This document shows positions 12,060 to 23,848 of a stretch of DNA of 64,000 nucleotides, piece by piece. Position 1 is the stretch's first letter. Each line of letters begins with the position of its first letter. Source of the DNA: Rhyacichthys aspro (lineage: Eukaryota; Chordata; Actinopteri; Gobiiformes; Rhyacichthyidae); assembly GCA_036850595.1 (NCBI GenBank), contig CM072162.1, forward strand, positions 24,473,549 through 24,537,548. The letters are read 5' to 3'. The notes beneath the pieces are model-generated. The model worked only from the letters and a program-made list of their open reading frames with translations. It made no database searches and was not told where the DNA came from. A program made the translations under genes and the position numbers.

Positions 12060-15000
12060 GACTTAAGCAGCTGCTTCCTCCGCCCTGACACTTCATCTCT
12101 CACCCATCACCTCGGCACTCAGGTGTGTCCGTGCCATGGCAACGGCTGGGCCAATCAGAGCGCAGCAGAGTCAGGACCTTTGTGAATGAACAAAGAGAAA
12201 TAAAAGCCTTTCGTTATTTCATTTTTAAACTTTTTAACACAAATTTAAACCTGTGTCTCTGAGTTCAGCGTCAGATCCTGGATTGTAAGTGACCTATTTT
12301 AAAAACATATTCCAATAATGAGTCAATGTTTAACATAAGATCATTAAATTGCTAAAATGAGTACAATGTTAAAGGAAAGAGGGTCATATTTTTAAAACGT
12401 ACTGAAGCCACTACGACAGACCTGCTCCCTCCTTCACTTCTGCTTTGGATAAATGATCATTTGAACATATATTGAAGTTATATGTGTATAATAGTGGTGA
12501 GCGGATTGTTTTTTTCTGGTTTGAGTCACATCTGAGGAACAGAAACAATTACAGAACCTAGAACAGAACAAGGAAGTGGTTTGGGGCGTGAACAGCGAGA
12601 GATAAAAGAAAATAATGAAAGTGAAAGAGACAAACAGCAGACAGTGTTTCGGTGAGTGGCTTTATTTGCATAAATTTATACATTATACATTACATACATG
12701 TTTATTTACTCTTTATTAAATATTGCTTTGGTAGAATGTATCAGAACTCAGGGAGTTTATCTGTATTTTACAGAAGTATTTGGACTCTCGGAACATTTTG
12801 AAACCCACTACAGTTTTACATTTGTGCTGCTGCTTTAGTGAAGACTCCACTGCTTTTTTACTGCAGTCTGTGAATCTATTGAGACAAAAGAAAACCAAAG
12901 AGTAGTAACTGTGAGCTAGAGTCTCAATGCACTTTTTTAGATGAAATCATGTATGACAGTGAACTCAGGGGCACATCTGGAGGGGTTTGTTGTTTAAAAT
13001 TGCGCCTCTGTGTAAGTCCACAAAACTTTAATTTGAGCTCCTGCTGTTAATATCAGATCATTATTATCAATATTCAGTATCTCTTGGATTTCATGGCCAT
13101 TTTTTGTGATTTTTGCGGTCTTAAAAACCTGATTTTTCAGGGCATTTTTTTCAAAAGTTGCAATAAAAAGATTATTTCCACAGTACATTATCTACTTACA
13201 ATGAAACCACAATGTTCAGCTCCTTTTAGATGTGGTTTTACCTCAAATGCTGAGAATACAGTTTTAATTAAGTTTCAGCTAATTAACAGCCCTTAAAGTG
13301 TATCTACATACATGTATCCCAGAATGCATCAGGTTCTGCACAGATACATATACGCATTTTAGGTCAGAATAATGACTAATTTGTTGAGTGGGTTCATTGT
13401 TTGCAGCTCTTTAAACACTTGAAAAATGTAACCATAGCAGCTCCTTTTGGGTGTGTAGCCTTTTGAATATGATTTTGAGTTTCCATGTTTGTTTTTTTTG
13501 TTTGTTTGTTTTACATCTCATAGAAATCAGCCAATCAATACAGGCTGTATGTCCATTAATCATCTCCATTAAATGGCTTCATCCAGCCTTTAGATTCAGG
13601 ATTGATTTTATGCTCAGGCCACAATTGCTGAAACAAATGTTGTATGAAAAATAAGTGCAACAAAATGAAAAATAAGGCCGTGCATTGTTCACTTTTTACT
13701 GACTACAAACTGTGACAACACATGTGGAAAGTATGGTATTGTAATATACAGTACATTAGGATTGTATTTCTGTAAAGCACATGAACAAATGCTTGTAATT
13801 CTATGGTGTGTAAAATGTCTGGTGAAATATGAAGTGGAAATGGAAATGAGTCCAGTCTTTAACCTGCACTTGTTTGTGTCCTACAATAATCAATACACCG
13901 TGAAATACAATTCAACAATGGCCCCAATTATACTGATTGGTTTATTTTATGAATGTAGTATTAATTTAGATTCTAATTAATCTTTTCCATGATTATAGGA
14001 TTACTGTATTGCAATATAAAACTTAAAGCTTTTTTTACTCTTAACATAGCAATGATAAAATTTAAATCTGCCTGAAGGAGTAAAGCATTGCAGTACTGCA
14101 TCATTAACCTCAATTTTGTGTAATCACAAAATACTGCATATGTTTAGAACAAATAAACTTAGTCTTAAGAGCATAATTCCACTAGTCTAATCACAGTAAT
14201 GTTCTGGCTTTACATGAACTACATTTTATAAAATTTTTTGACATTTTACTCATGATAAACAATTAAAATAATGCCACCACATCTTCTTACATGAGACTGC
14301 ACTTCCCCAAATCTAACATGAACATAGTAATAGTAAAGTAATAGTAAATATTCCTTAAAATCCAAAATACATAGGACTTTTCGGTCTCATTTTGAGACTG
14401 GTATTAACTGCTTTAGTAACTCTGGTAATATTATCCAAATGCCTTAAGGGCTGTTAGCATAGCTGCTAAGATAAATTGCTAATAAAGAATTGAGCAAATA
14501 TAATTTTGAATGTTACTCACCAAAAAGACTGGAGCCAAGTTTCTTGGACGGTCTGTCAATGAAGGGCACATAATGCTACAGAAAAATAACTTGTTTTATT
14601 TTTTATGCAAAACTTCTCTGAAGAGCAAAAAAATGACACAGCTAACAACTAGCAGCTAGCGTTAGCACTGTACAGGCTAGCAGCCCAGACCCAGTCAAAA
14701 TGACACCTGTCAATTAAAGCATCCACTCCCTTAATTATGCACAATTCTAAAGTTAAACTGAGGGCAAACCAGAGTTAGACCAGAGCCATCTTTTGAACCA
14801 GGCTGTTAAAGGGTTTTTATTCTACTTCTGGAGCCTGCCCTCTGGTGGACGGAGGTATATCACTGTATGGTGGCTCCCATACATGGGGACTATTAACTAT
14901 TTATGTCTGAGTGGCTTGTATACAACAGAATTTTTTGAGTCTGTTTGAGAGGTGCTCGCTGCTGTTACAGCTGAAGGACCTGAGCTTCAATATAAATGTT

Positions 15001-15237
15001 TAGTTGGACAGTCTGTGAGTGTCAAGCCTTTCCTGCTTATTCTTTCAGACTTTTACATTCTGTTCTGTGAGGACTTTGACAACTGTATTAAAAAAAGACA
15101 AAAAGAGGTTGTATTTACTAATCTATATTGATTTTACTGATGAAATCAAGCCATCATTCATTAATGACTATTATTGTCTTGTTACAGACATTTACATTTT
15201 TCTTTGTGAACTTGTGGTTTTCTCTCTCTATTTCCAG
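12060..15237. other. AT-rich intergenic spacer between prph2 and the NLR gene
   Basis: No supported gene. Small frames at 12716-13980 have no family resemblance and no splice structure. Untranslated 5' exons of the NLR gene may lie at 14900-15010, where the sequence becomes less AT-rich, but none can be fixed. Confidence 0.5.
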
Positions 15238-15241
15238 GAAA

Positions 15242-15634
15242 ATGAAAAAACACAGCCCCAGACCTGGTCCGGGTCTTGGTCTTGGTCCTGGTCCTGGTCC
15301 TGGACCCAGTGGTGTGTCTCTGAGCAGTGACTGCTCTAAAGAGTGGGGCATTTTCTTTAAAGACCAGTGTGATCAGAGGTGAACTATTGTTATCATCTCG
15401 TCATTGAGTCACTTTCTGCTCATTATGTTATGTTTATGTCAGTGGCTGGTGATTAAGATTAAGGTGTGGCACTGATTTATTTTAATTTAAATGTATTTTT
15501 GTCAGTGCTCACAAAATTAGCTGGAGGTCTCAGAACACACAGAGTCAAGGCAAAAGGAAAACACGGGAACATATCAGAAATCTAGTGTAGGCATAAAATT
15601 ACCAGTGCTTCCAAGACGCAAATAAATGGAATTG

Positions 15635-15728
<94 letters not shown>

Positions 15729-18700
15729 ATGTGTGTGTGTGTGTGTGTGTGTTAACCTGTATTTCTTCTTCTCAGGTCTGTTCCCTTCAAGGGTCTCAAC
15801 AATGACTACTCTTTTGTTTTCGTTTCTCTGAAATAGAAGAGAAAACCTCAGACCTGAGGACAGATCTGGATCTTGTACCAGTCGTGTGTCTCTGAAGAGT
15901 GACCACTCTAAAGATTGCGATTATGATTTTAAAAATCAAAAAGATCGAAATGTTCCCATTGATCAGGAGCCTCAAAGAGAGTTGGACGACATATTCAAGG
16001 TCTGTTCAGTAAATATTGTGACTTTGCACATTGTAAAATGAGGGAAGAAAGGGAAAGGGACTTAAGACCAGAAAATGAAGGGATAAATTGGAGTAGTTCT
16101 ATAAGTATGTGTATAGCCCTCTATAAGTTTGAGGCTCAGTACCTTGAGACTCCATTGATCTCTAACGGGACTGAGGCAGAATCCCACAGGCAGTGTAACA
16201 ATTTAGAAATAAAAGGGGGCTTAAGAGAAAAAAGGAGGGAAACGTGGCTCTGTGGTGTTTTCTGATGCGTCTGTGGTGTTTTCTGACGCGTCTGTGGTGT
16301 TTTATGATGTGTCTGTGGTGTTTTCTGACGCGTCTGGGGTGTTTTCTCATGTGTCTGTGGTGTTTTCTCATGTGTCTGTGGTGTTTTCTCATGTGTCTGT
16401 GGTGTTTTCTCATGTGTCTGTTGTGTTTTCTGACGCGTCTGTGGTGTTTTCTCATGTGTCTGTGGTGTTTTCTCATGTGTCTGTGGTGTTTTCTCATGTG
16501 TCTGTGGTGTTTTCTCATGTGTCTGTGGGGTTTTCTCATGTGTCTGTGGTGTTTTCTCATGTGTCTGTGGGGTTTTCTCATGTGTCTGTGGTGTTTTCTG
16601 ATATGTCTGTCTCTGTTCCAGCGTCTGGAGGAGAACATCCTGATTTTTGTCAAAGATGAGCTGAAGAGGATCCACAGGGTTCTGGACTCAGATTACCCAG
16701 AATCCTTAGAGATTGAGGAGGATGAGGAGCAGAGCAGCAGAGAGGCGTTTCTGAAGATCAGCCTGGACTTCCTGAGGAGGATGGAGCAGGAGCAGCTGGC
16801 TGAGCATCTGCAGAACAGTAAGACCTGTCTTTAAAAGCTCCAGCTGCTCCTGCTTCGCTCTGGACTCATCTTACATTTGTGTCTTTGTCAGAGACTCCAG
16901 CAGCTGTTTGTCGTCGTAAACTCAAGTCCCATCTGCAGCAGAGGTTCAGCTGTGTGTTTGAGGGCATCACTAAAGCAGGAAACCCCACCCTCCTGAAGCA
17001 GATCTACACAGAGCTCTACATCACAGAGGGAGGGGCTTCAGAGGTCAACCAGGAACATGAGGTCAGACTCATCGAGACCACCTCCAGGAAACCAGACAGA
17101 CCAGAGACAGCCATCACATGTGGAGACATCTTTAAAGTCCCCGCCCACAGACAGGGACCAATCAGAACAGAGCTGACAGAGAGACAAGGACCAATCAGAA
17201 CAGAGCTGACAGAGAGACAGGGACCAATCAGAACAGAGCTGACAGAGAGACAGGGACCAATCAGAACAGAGCTGACAGAGAGACAGGGACCAATCAGAAC
17301 AGTCCTGACGAAGGGACAGGGACCAATCAGAGCAGTCCTGACGAAGGGACAGGGACCAATCAGAGCAGTCCTGACGAAGGGAGTGGCTGGCATCGGGAAA
17401 ACGGTGCTGACTCAGAAGTTCAGTCTGGACTGGGCCGAAGGCAGGTCCAACCGGGACGTCCAGCTGCTGTTCCCGTTCACTTTCAGAGAGCTCAATGTGC
17501 TCAGAGACAGACAGTTCAGCCTGGTGGGACTGCTGCACCACTTCTTCAGTCAATCTGCAGGACTCTGCAGCTTTGAACAGCTCCAGGTGCTCTTCATCTT
17601 TGACGGTCTGGACGAGTGCAGACTTCCTCTGGACTTCACCAAAACCCAGGTCCTGACTGAGGCCACAGAGTCCAGCTCAGTGGACGTGCTGCTGGTAAAC
17701 CTCATCAGGGGGAGCCTGCTTCCGAACGCTCGCCTCTGGATAACCACGCGACCCGCGGCGGCCCATCAGATCCCGGCCGAGTGCGTCTCCATGGTGACAG
17801 AGGTCAGAGGGTTCACCGACCCACAGAAGGAGCAGTACTTCAGGAAGAGGTTCGGAGACCGGGCCGACACAATCGTCTCCCACACCAGGACGTCCCGCAG
17901 TCTCCACATCATGTGCCACATCCCGGTCTTCTGCTGGATCACTGCCACAGTCCTGCTCCATGTGATGGAGACCAGAGAGAGACAAGAGCTGCCCCGGACC
18001 CTCACCCAGATCTACATCCACTTCCTGGTGGTTCAGGCCAAAGTCAAGAGCCTCAAGTACGACGGACGCTCTGAGACGGACCCTCACTGGACTCCAGAGA
18101 CCAGGAAGATGGTGGAGTCTCTGGGAAAACTGGCCTTTGAGCAGCTGCAGAAAGGAAACCTGATCTTCTACGAGTCAGACCTGAGTGAGTGTGGCCTGGA
18201 CGACGCTGAGGCCTCAGTTTACTCTGGAGTGTTCACACAGGTCTTTAGAGAGGAGCCAGGTCTGTACCAGGACAAGGTCTACTGCTTCGTCCATCTGAGC
18301 GTCCAGGAGTTTCTGGCTGCTCTTCACGTCCATCAGACCTTCTTCAACTCTGGAGTTGACCTGCTGTCGACCAAACAAACCTCTGAGAGTCCTGAGTCTA
18401 AGGCAGACTTCTACTGTTTTGCTGTGGACCAGGCCTTACAGAGTCCTAACGGACACCTGGACCTGTTCCTGCGCTTCCTCCTGGGTCTGTCTCTGGAGAC
18501 AAATCAGGACCTGCTCCGAGGTTTGATGAATCAGACGGGACGTAGCCCACAGACCAATCAGAAGACAGTAAAGTACATCAAGGAGAAGCTCAATGAGGGT
18601 CTGTGCTCAGAGAGAAGCCTGAACCTGTTCCACTGTCTGAACGAACTGAACGACCGGACTCTGGTGAAACAGATCCAACAGAACATGAGAGAAGGACATC

Positions 18701-21568
18701 TCTCTGAAGACATGTCTCCTGCTCAGTGGTCTGCTCTGGTCTTCCTCTTACTGTCCTCAGACACAGACCTGGAGGAGTTTGAGCTGAAGAAATACCAGGC
18801 TTCAGAGACAGCTCTCCTGAGGCTGATGCCGGTCGTCAAAGCCTCCAACAAAGCTCTGTGAGTTTAATGAGGACTTTATTTTAAGTTTAAAGTGGACTTA
18901 GATCATTTATATTGTCTTGTGTCCTCAGTCTGTCCTGCTGTTACCTGTCCCAGAGCAGCTGTGGTCCTCTGTCCTCAGTCCTCAGCTCCAAGTCCAGTCT
19001 GAGACTCCTGGATCTCAGTAACAACGACCTCCAGGACTCAGGAGTGGAGCTGCTGTGTTCTGGACTGAAGAGTGCCCCCTGCAGACTGGAGACCCTCAGG
19101 TGAGAACCGTCCCATGACGGACTCCTGTCTCCTGTGTCCCACATTAGTGGGTAATGGTGTGTGTCTTTAGGCTGTCAGGATGTCTGGTCTCAGAGGGAGG
19201 CGGGGATTCTCTGGCCTCAGCTCTAAGCTCCGCCCACTCTCACCTGAGAGAGTTAGACCTGAGCTACAACCATCCAGGACCCTCAGCAGAGCTCCTGACC
19301 GCTCTACGGGACGACCCCCACTGTCCCCTGGACGCTCTCAGGTGAGGACGACCCCCACTGTCCCCTGGACGCTCTCAGGTGAGGACGACCCCCACTGTCC
19401 CCTGGACGCTCTCAGGTGAGGACGACCCCCGCCGTCCCCTGGACGCTCTCAGGTGAGGACGACCACCACTGTCCCCTGGACGCTCTCAGGTGAGGAGTCT
19501 CTCAGGTGGGGAGTCTCTCAGGTGAGGACTCTCTCAGTTGGGGACTCTCTCAGGTGGGGACTCTCTCAGGTGAGGACTCTCTCATTTGGGGACTCTCTCA
19601 GGTGAGGACTCTCTCAGGTGAGGACTCTCTCAGGTGGGGACTCTCTCAGGTCAGGACTCTCTCAGGTGAGGACTCTCTCAGGTGGGGACTCTCTCAGGTG
19701 AGGACTCTCTCAGGTAGGGACTCTCTCAGGTGAGGACTCTCTCAGGTGGGGACTCTCTCAGGTGAGGACTCTCTCAGGTGAGGACTCTCTCAGGTGGGGA
19801 GTCTCTCAGGTGAGGACTCTCTCAGGTGGGGACTCTCTCAGGTGAGGACTCTCTCAGGTGGGGAGTCTCTCAGGTGAGGACTCTCTCAGGTGGGGACTCT
19901 CTCAGGTGGGGACTCTCTCAGGTGAGGACTCTCTCAGGTGAGGACTCTCTCAGGTGAGGACTCTCTCAGGTGGGGACTCTCTCAGGTGAGGACTCTCTCA
20001 GGTAGGGACTCTCTCAGGTGGGGACTCTCTCAGGTAAGGACTCTTTCAGGTAGGGACTCTCTCAGGTGAGGACTCTCTCAGGTGAGGACTCTCTCAGGTG
20101 AGGACTCTCTCAGGTGGGGACTCTCAGGTGAGGTCTCTCAGGTGGGGACTCTCTCAGGTGAGGACTCTCTCAGGTGAGGACTCTCTCAGGTGAGGACTCT
20201 CTCAGGTAAGGACTCTCTCAGGTGAGGACTCTCTCAGGTGGGGACTCTCAGGTGAGGTCTCTCAGGTGGGGACTCTCTCAGGTGAGGACTCTCTCAGGTG
20301 AGGTCTCTCAGGTGGGGACTCTCTCAGGTGGGGACTCTCAGGTGAGGTCTCTCAGGTGGGGACTCTCTCAGGTGGGGACTCTCAGGTGAGGTCTCTCAGG
20401 TGGGGACTCTCTCAGGTGAGGACTCTCTCAGGTGAGGTCTCTCAGGTGGGGACTCTCTCAGGTGGGGACTCTCTCAGGTGAGGTCTCTCAGGTGGGGACT
20501 CTCTCAGGTGAGGTCTCTCAGGTGGGGACTCTCTCAGGTGAGGACTCTCAGGTGAGGACTCTCTCAGGTGGGGACTCTCTCAGGTGAGGACTCTCTCAGG
20601 TGAGGACTCTCTCAGGTGAGGACTCTCTCAGGTGTTGTTGGTGACAGGTGTGGTGTGTTTCAGGTTGGATCCTGCTGGAGTCCGATGGATGAGGCCAGGT
20701 TTGAGGAAGTGTAAGTCTCAGTTCTGTTTCACTCAAATGCAAGTTTTTATTAATTTGAAGAAAAAAAAGATGACAAATTCAAAGTTGTATCTTTTTTTTG
20801 TTTTGTTTGTTGCCAGATTTCACAAAAGTCACTCTGGATCCAAACACGGCTCACAGAGAACTGCACCTGTCGGACAGAAACCAAACAGTGTCCAACATGA
20901 AGCATGAGGAGCCAAATCCTGATCTTGAGGACAAGTTCAGAGACTGTCCTCAGGTCCTGTGTTCCTCTGGTTCCTCTGGTCTGACTGGGCGCTGTTACTG
21001 GGAGGTGGACTGGAGTGGGGGCATGGTTTATGTAGCAGTGAGTTACAGACGAATCAGACAAAAACAAGACGAAGAATCTCTGTTTGGATTCAACGATTGG
21101 TCCTGGAGTCTGAGGATCAGTAAAAGAGAGTATTCTTTCCGTCACAATGGGATTAATGCAGGCAGCAGAGTCTGTTCCTCCCAGGCCTCAGGTCCACTGG
21201 GTGTGGCCTCTGGTCCAGTGGGTGTGACCTCTGGTCCAGTGGGTGTGGCCTCAGGTCCGGTGGGTGTGGCCTCAGGTCCAGTGGGTGTGGCCTCAGGTCC
21301 GGTGGGTGTGGCCTCGGGTCCAGTGGGTGTGGCCTCAGGTCGAGTGGGTGTGTTCCTGGACTCTGAGGCTGAATCTCTGTCCTTCTATGAGGTCCTTTCT
21401 GGTGAACTGTTCCATCTCTACACCTTCAGCACCACCTTCACTGAGCCTCTGTTTCCTGGGTTTGGACTGTGGTCTGGTTCTAAAGTGTCTCTGGTGGATC
21501 TGACCCCACAGCGCCCCCAGAGGTCACAATCAGCTCCTGCAGAGGTCAGACCAGGACTCATCATTTAA
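15242..21568 (+). CDS. Fish NLR: FISNA-NACHT-LRR-PRY/SPRY immune receptor (8 coding exons)
   Basis: Exons are 15242-15378, 15837-15999, 16622-16817, 16892-18857, 18929-19099, 19171-19341, 20664-20710 and 20817-21568, totalling 3603 nt, about 1200 aa, with all phases consistent. Residues 1-100 are a low-complexity leader with a Gly-Pro run and two VSL-SD motifs typical of fish NLRs. Residues 101-320 are FISNA-like (EENILIFVKDELKR). The NACHT domain has Walker A GVAGIGKT at about 329-336, Walker B LFIFDGLDE and sensor LWITTRP, so the ATPase looks competent. Two 57-residue LRR exons follow (LRLLDLSNNDL, LRELDLSYN), then a PRY/SPRY domain (TLDPNTAH, GRCYWEVDW). The family acts as cytosolic sensors and regulators in fish innate immunity; the ligand is unknown. 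Odd features: seven 11-residue copies just before Walker A and eight 7-residue copies in SPRY. The start ATG is the first in its exon; an upstream coding exon is possible because the frame is open across that acceptor. It is an NLRC3/NLRP12-like member of a large family, so no symbol is given. Confidence 0.9.
15639..15752. repeat. TA then TG microsatellite in NLR intron 1
   Basis: About 38 TA units followed by two TG runs, ending roughly 80 bases before the acceptor of the next exon. Confidence 0.95.
16245..16612 (+). repeat. 21-bp minisatellite before NLR exon 3
   Basis: About 17 copies of tgtctgtggtgttttctcat plus one base, with acgcg and atgtg variants. It ends 9 bases before the acceptor of exon 16622-16817. 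T-rich units may act as a long polypyrimidine tract. Open frames on both strands are by-products of the 21-bp period. Confidence 0.93.
17149..17379 (+). repeat. In-frame 33-bp coding repeat, 7 copies, before NACHT Walker A
   Basis: Exactly 231 bases, 7 x 33 bp. Translation gives four RQGPIRTELTE, one RQGPIRTVLTK and two GQGPIRAVLTK copies (residues about 252-328), running straight into GVAGIGKT. Related fish NLRs, as I recall them, have one PIRTVLTKG segment here. The array has expanded upstream of the conserved last copy; all copies keep frame. Confidence 0.95.
19305..20636 (+). repeat. Minisatellite seeded at an NLR LRR exon donor (37-bp, then 16-bp units)
   Basis: From 19305 to about 19490 there are five 37-bp units, each holding the last bases of exon 19171-19341 (cctggacgctctcag) plus the donor gtgagg; the GT falls at 19342, 19379, 19416 and so on. 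From 19490 to 20636 it decays into about 70 short units gactctctcaggtgag/gtgggg, each keeping CTCAG|GTGAG. Confidence 0.95.
21188..21355 (+). repeat. In-frame 21-bp coding repeat, 8 copies, in the SPRY domain
   Basis: Seven 21-bp units encode SGP(V/L)GV(A/T) (residues about 1075-1123), followed by the conserved copy SGRVGVF that begins a canonical SPRY beta-strand (RVGVFLD). The unit derives from that strand. All copies are open and in frame. Confidence 0.95.
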
Positions 21569-21572
21569 TAAA
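21567..21572 (+). terminator. Polyadenylation signal overlapping the NLR stop codon
   Basis: The stop TAA is at 21566-21568 and AATAAA occupies 21567-21572, so the hexamer shares two bases with the stop. If used, the 3' UTR is only a few tens of bases. Confidence 0.6.
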
Positions 21573-21680
21573 GTGGACCAAAAAAAATGTGTGGTTTGCT
21601 TTAGAGCAGCTCAGAAGCTCCTCTCAGTTTCATGGACACAGCAAGTGAAAGTGAAAATGTGTTATTAAAGAATTAACATA

Positions 21681-22270
21681 CCGTATTTTTCGGGCTATAA
21701 AGCGCACCGGATTATAAGGCGCACTGTCAAATATTATCAATGAACATGTCTATTTTCATACATAAGGCGCATTAAGTGAAACAAAACGTGTGTCAGATAA
21801 ATCGAACTTTACTCAACTTTTTCACAATAACTCCCAACAGTGACAGTTGTAACACATGAAATACAAAACAATACTCACTTTTTCAGTTCATTCCTCTTCC
21901 AAAAATCCATCACATTCTTCATCTAAGCATCGTAAGCATGTCTCTTAACAGGTGCCATTTTGGGGTCCTTATACACACACCTTAATATTACCGGTATGTT
22001 GAAGTACAGTACGTATCACTCCACGAGGCTCCTGACTACGGTAGCCGCAATGCTCCGCTAATCCGTCAAGCGGTGCGGCTCCGTAGCTTACCAAAGTCGT
22101 GCTGAAACATTTGGACAGATTTTTGAGCGCCGTGTACCACATAAAATCGGTTCGGGGTCAGTAAGCACAACCAGAATTAATACATAAGGCGCACCGGATT
22201 ATAAGGCGCACTGTCGATTTTTGGGAAAATGTAATGATTTTAAGTGCGCCTTATAGCCCGAAAAATACGG
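21681..22270. mobile_element. MITE with CCGTATTTTTCGGGCTATAA terminal inverted repeats
   Basis: 590 bp bounded by about 28-bp inverted repeats (CCGTATTTTTCGGGC at the left, its complement at 22270) and flanked by TA on both sides, a possible TA target duplication. A second, directly repeated motif (GCGCACCGGATTATAAGGCG) occurs inside each end. No coding capacity. Superfamily not assigned. Confidence 0.8.
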
Positions 22271-22744
22271 TAATTATCCAAGATATTAGCGCTGCGTCTG
22301 GAAAAAAATCATTATCCTAGCAGATCAGACGTGTTTTCTCAAAGGCAGCAGCTCGAGTCACAACAGAACACTCCTGAACATCATAAATCTTTGTCACACA
22401 CAGCTTTTCACAGATTTTAAACCCTTTTGGCAAAAGTCAGAAACAAGGGACAGGGGCAGACTGTAGGACGTCCTGACATATGCTAAGGGAAAGAATGTCC
22501 TAGAGACTGAACTGAACTGGAACTCTTCTTGAGTATCATTCCAAAAAGGGACAGTTTTGGAGATTTTCTTTTCCGTCTGTTTTGGACCTAACTTTGGTTT
22601 GTGTGCTAGACGGCTCTGGGCAGGTGACTCCCAACATATGAAACTTCTTTTTGATGATCTAAGGAGATGTTTAGAGCCTTAAAAGTGAGTCTTATTTTTG
22701 GCCACGGGATTAAATGGATTAAAACAGCAAACGGAATTATTTTT

Positions 22745-23008
22745 GACTATTTGTCAGTGACACATCTATTGCACGGCCTGTCCGTCCTGGGAGTGGATCC
22801 CTCCTTCTGTGGCTCTCCCTGAGGTTTCTCTTTTTCCCCGGCTGGATTTTTTGAGTTTTTCCTTACCCTGATGGAGAGTCTAAGGACAGGGGATGTTGTC
22901 TTGCCTGTTTGTGCATTTACTGTCTTGTGTGTTCATTTACTGTGAAGCCCTTTGAGGCAATTGTCATTGTGATACTGGGCTATACAAATATAATTGAGTT
23001 GAATTGAA
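22745..23008 (+). repeat. Dispersed LINE/SINE-tail-like repeat, copy 1
   Basis: Starts gactatttgtcagtgac and ends gggctatacaaatataattg followed by TTGAA-type short repeats, a common end of fish non-LTR elements. The same sequence recurs at 28173-28400, which shows it is dispersed. Family not named. Confidence 0.65.
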
Positions 23009-23470
23009 ATTTTTATTGACACTGTACTTAATTGTCTCTTTCACGCACACTTTAAGAATTCTATTATACCTTCAGTGTAGGATCTGGCAATTATACACTC
23101 TGTTCTAAATCCACAAAAGTTGATCCAAGAATCCCACTAAACTGTGGAGACATCAGCCGGATTAGCAGGTGGCCAGACTCCAAGATAAATCCACATGCAA
23201 TATAAATGAAGTTATCTCCTTTTGGTGTAAAACAAGGTGATCTCCTGTTACTCCATTCCCATGGAAATGACCCTTGGTATTTGCATTGATAAATCAAAGT
23301 ATTTTGCTTTATGTTGATGAAGTGTTTTTGAACATAAAAATAGAAAATTATGATTATTGGAAATTTAGAGACATTACTTTGGTCGGTTTATGGGTAAAGT
23401 TTGAACTGTGTCTAATAAGCCCAGACAGTTTCAGAATAAATGAATCTTGAATAAAACCACAGTGGAGTCA
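23009..23470. other. Intergenic spacer, convergent ends of NLR gene and yipf3
   Basis: AT-rich, no gene or repeat array seen. The NLR gene (plus) and yipf3 (minus) end toward each other here. Confidence 0.55.
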
Positions 23471-23474
23471 TGAG

Positions 23475-23480
23475 TTTATT
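23475..23480 (-). terminator. yipf3: Likely polyadenylation signal of yipf3
   Basis: AATAAA on the minus strand about 360 bases past the stop codon, beyond the stop-codon minisatellite. Confidence 0.55.
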
Positions 23481-23689
23481 TCAGTATAAATTCAACAGAG
23501 CTTTCACCACACCATGAACCCAACCGTCTTTACACAAAACAGAAACAACAAAAGGCTTTTCTTTTAAATTTTACTACATTTTCACTAAAACATAAACGCC
23601 TCAGAAACAAAAGAAAAGAACAGAATACTAAAGAAACAAACATGGATTTCACTTTGGCCCAAAATCAGACACTTTTTCACATTTAATGG

Positions 23690-23848
23690 TGCGTTCAGGG
23701 TCCTGTGTTTAATGGAGCATTCAGGGTCCTGTGTTTAATGGTTCGTTCAGGGTCCTGTGTTTAATGGTGCATTCAGGGTCCTGTGTTTAATGGTGCATTC
23801 AGGGTCCTGTGTTTAATGGTTTATTCAGGGTCCTGTGTTTAATGGGAC
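23690..23848 (-). repeat. yipf3: 26-bp minisatellite spanning the yipf3 stop codon
   Basis: Six copies of a 26-bp unit (plus strand gttcagggtcctgtgtttaa then tggtgc). The plus-strand word tgtttaatgg is the complement of the last codon, stop and following bases (CAT TAA ACA), so every 3' UTR copy repeats the end of the coding region. Confidence 0.9.

Noticed and set aside
16136..16675. KTPQTHE repeat protein, minus strand
   Set aside because: Antisense reading of the 21-bp intronic array before an NLR exon.
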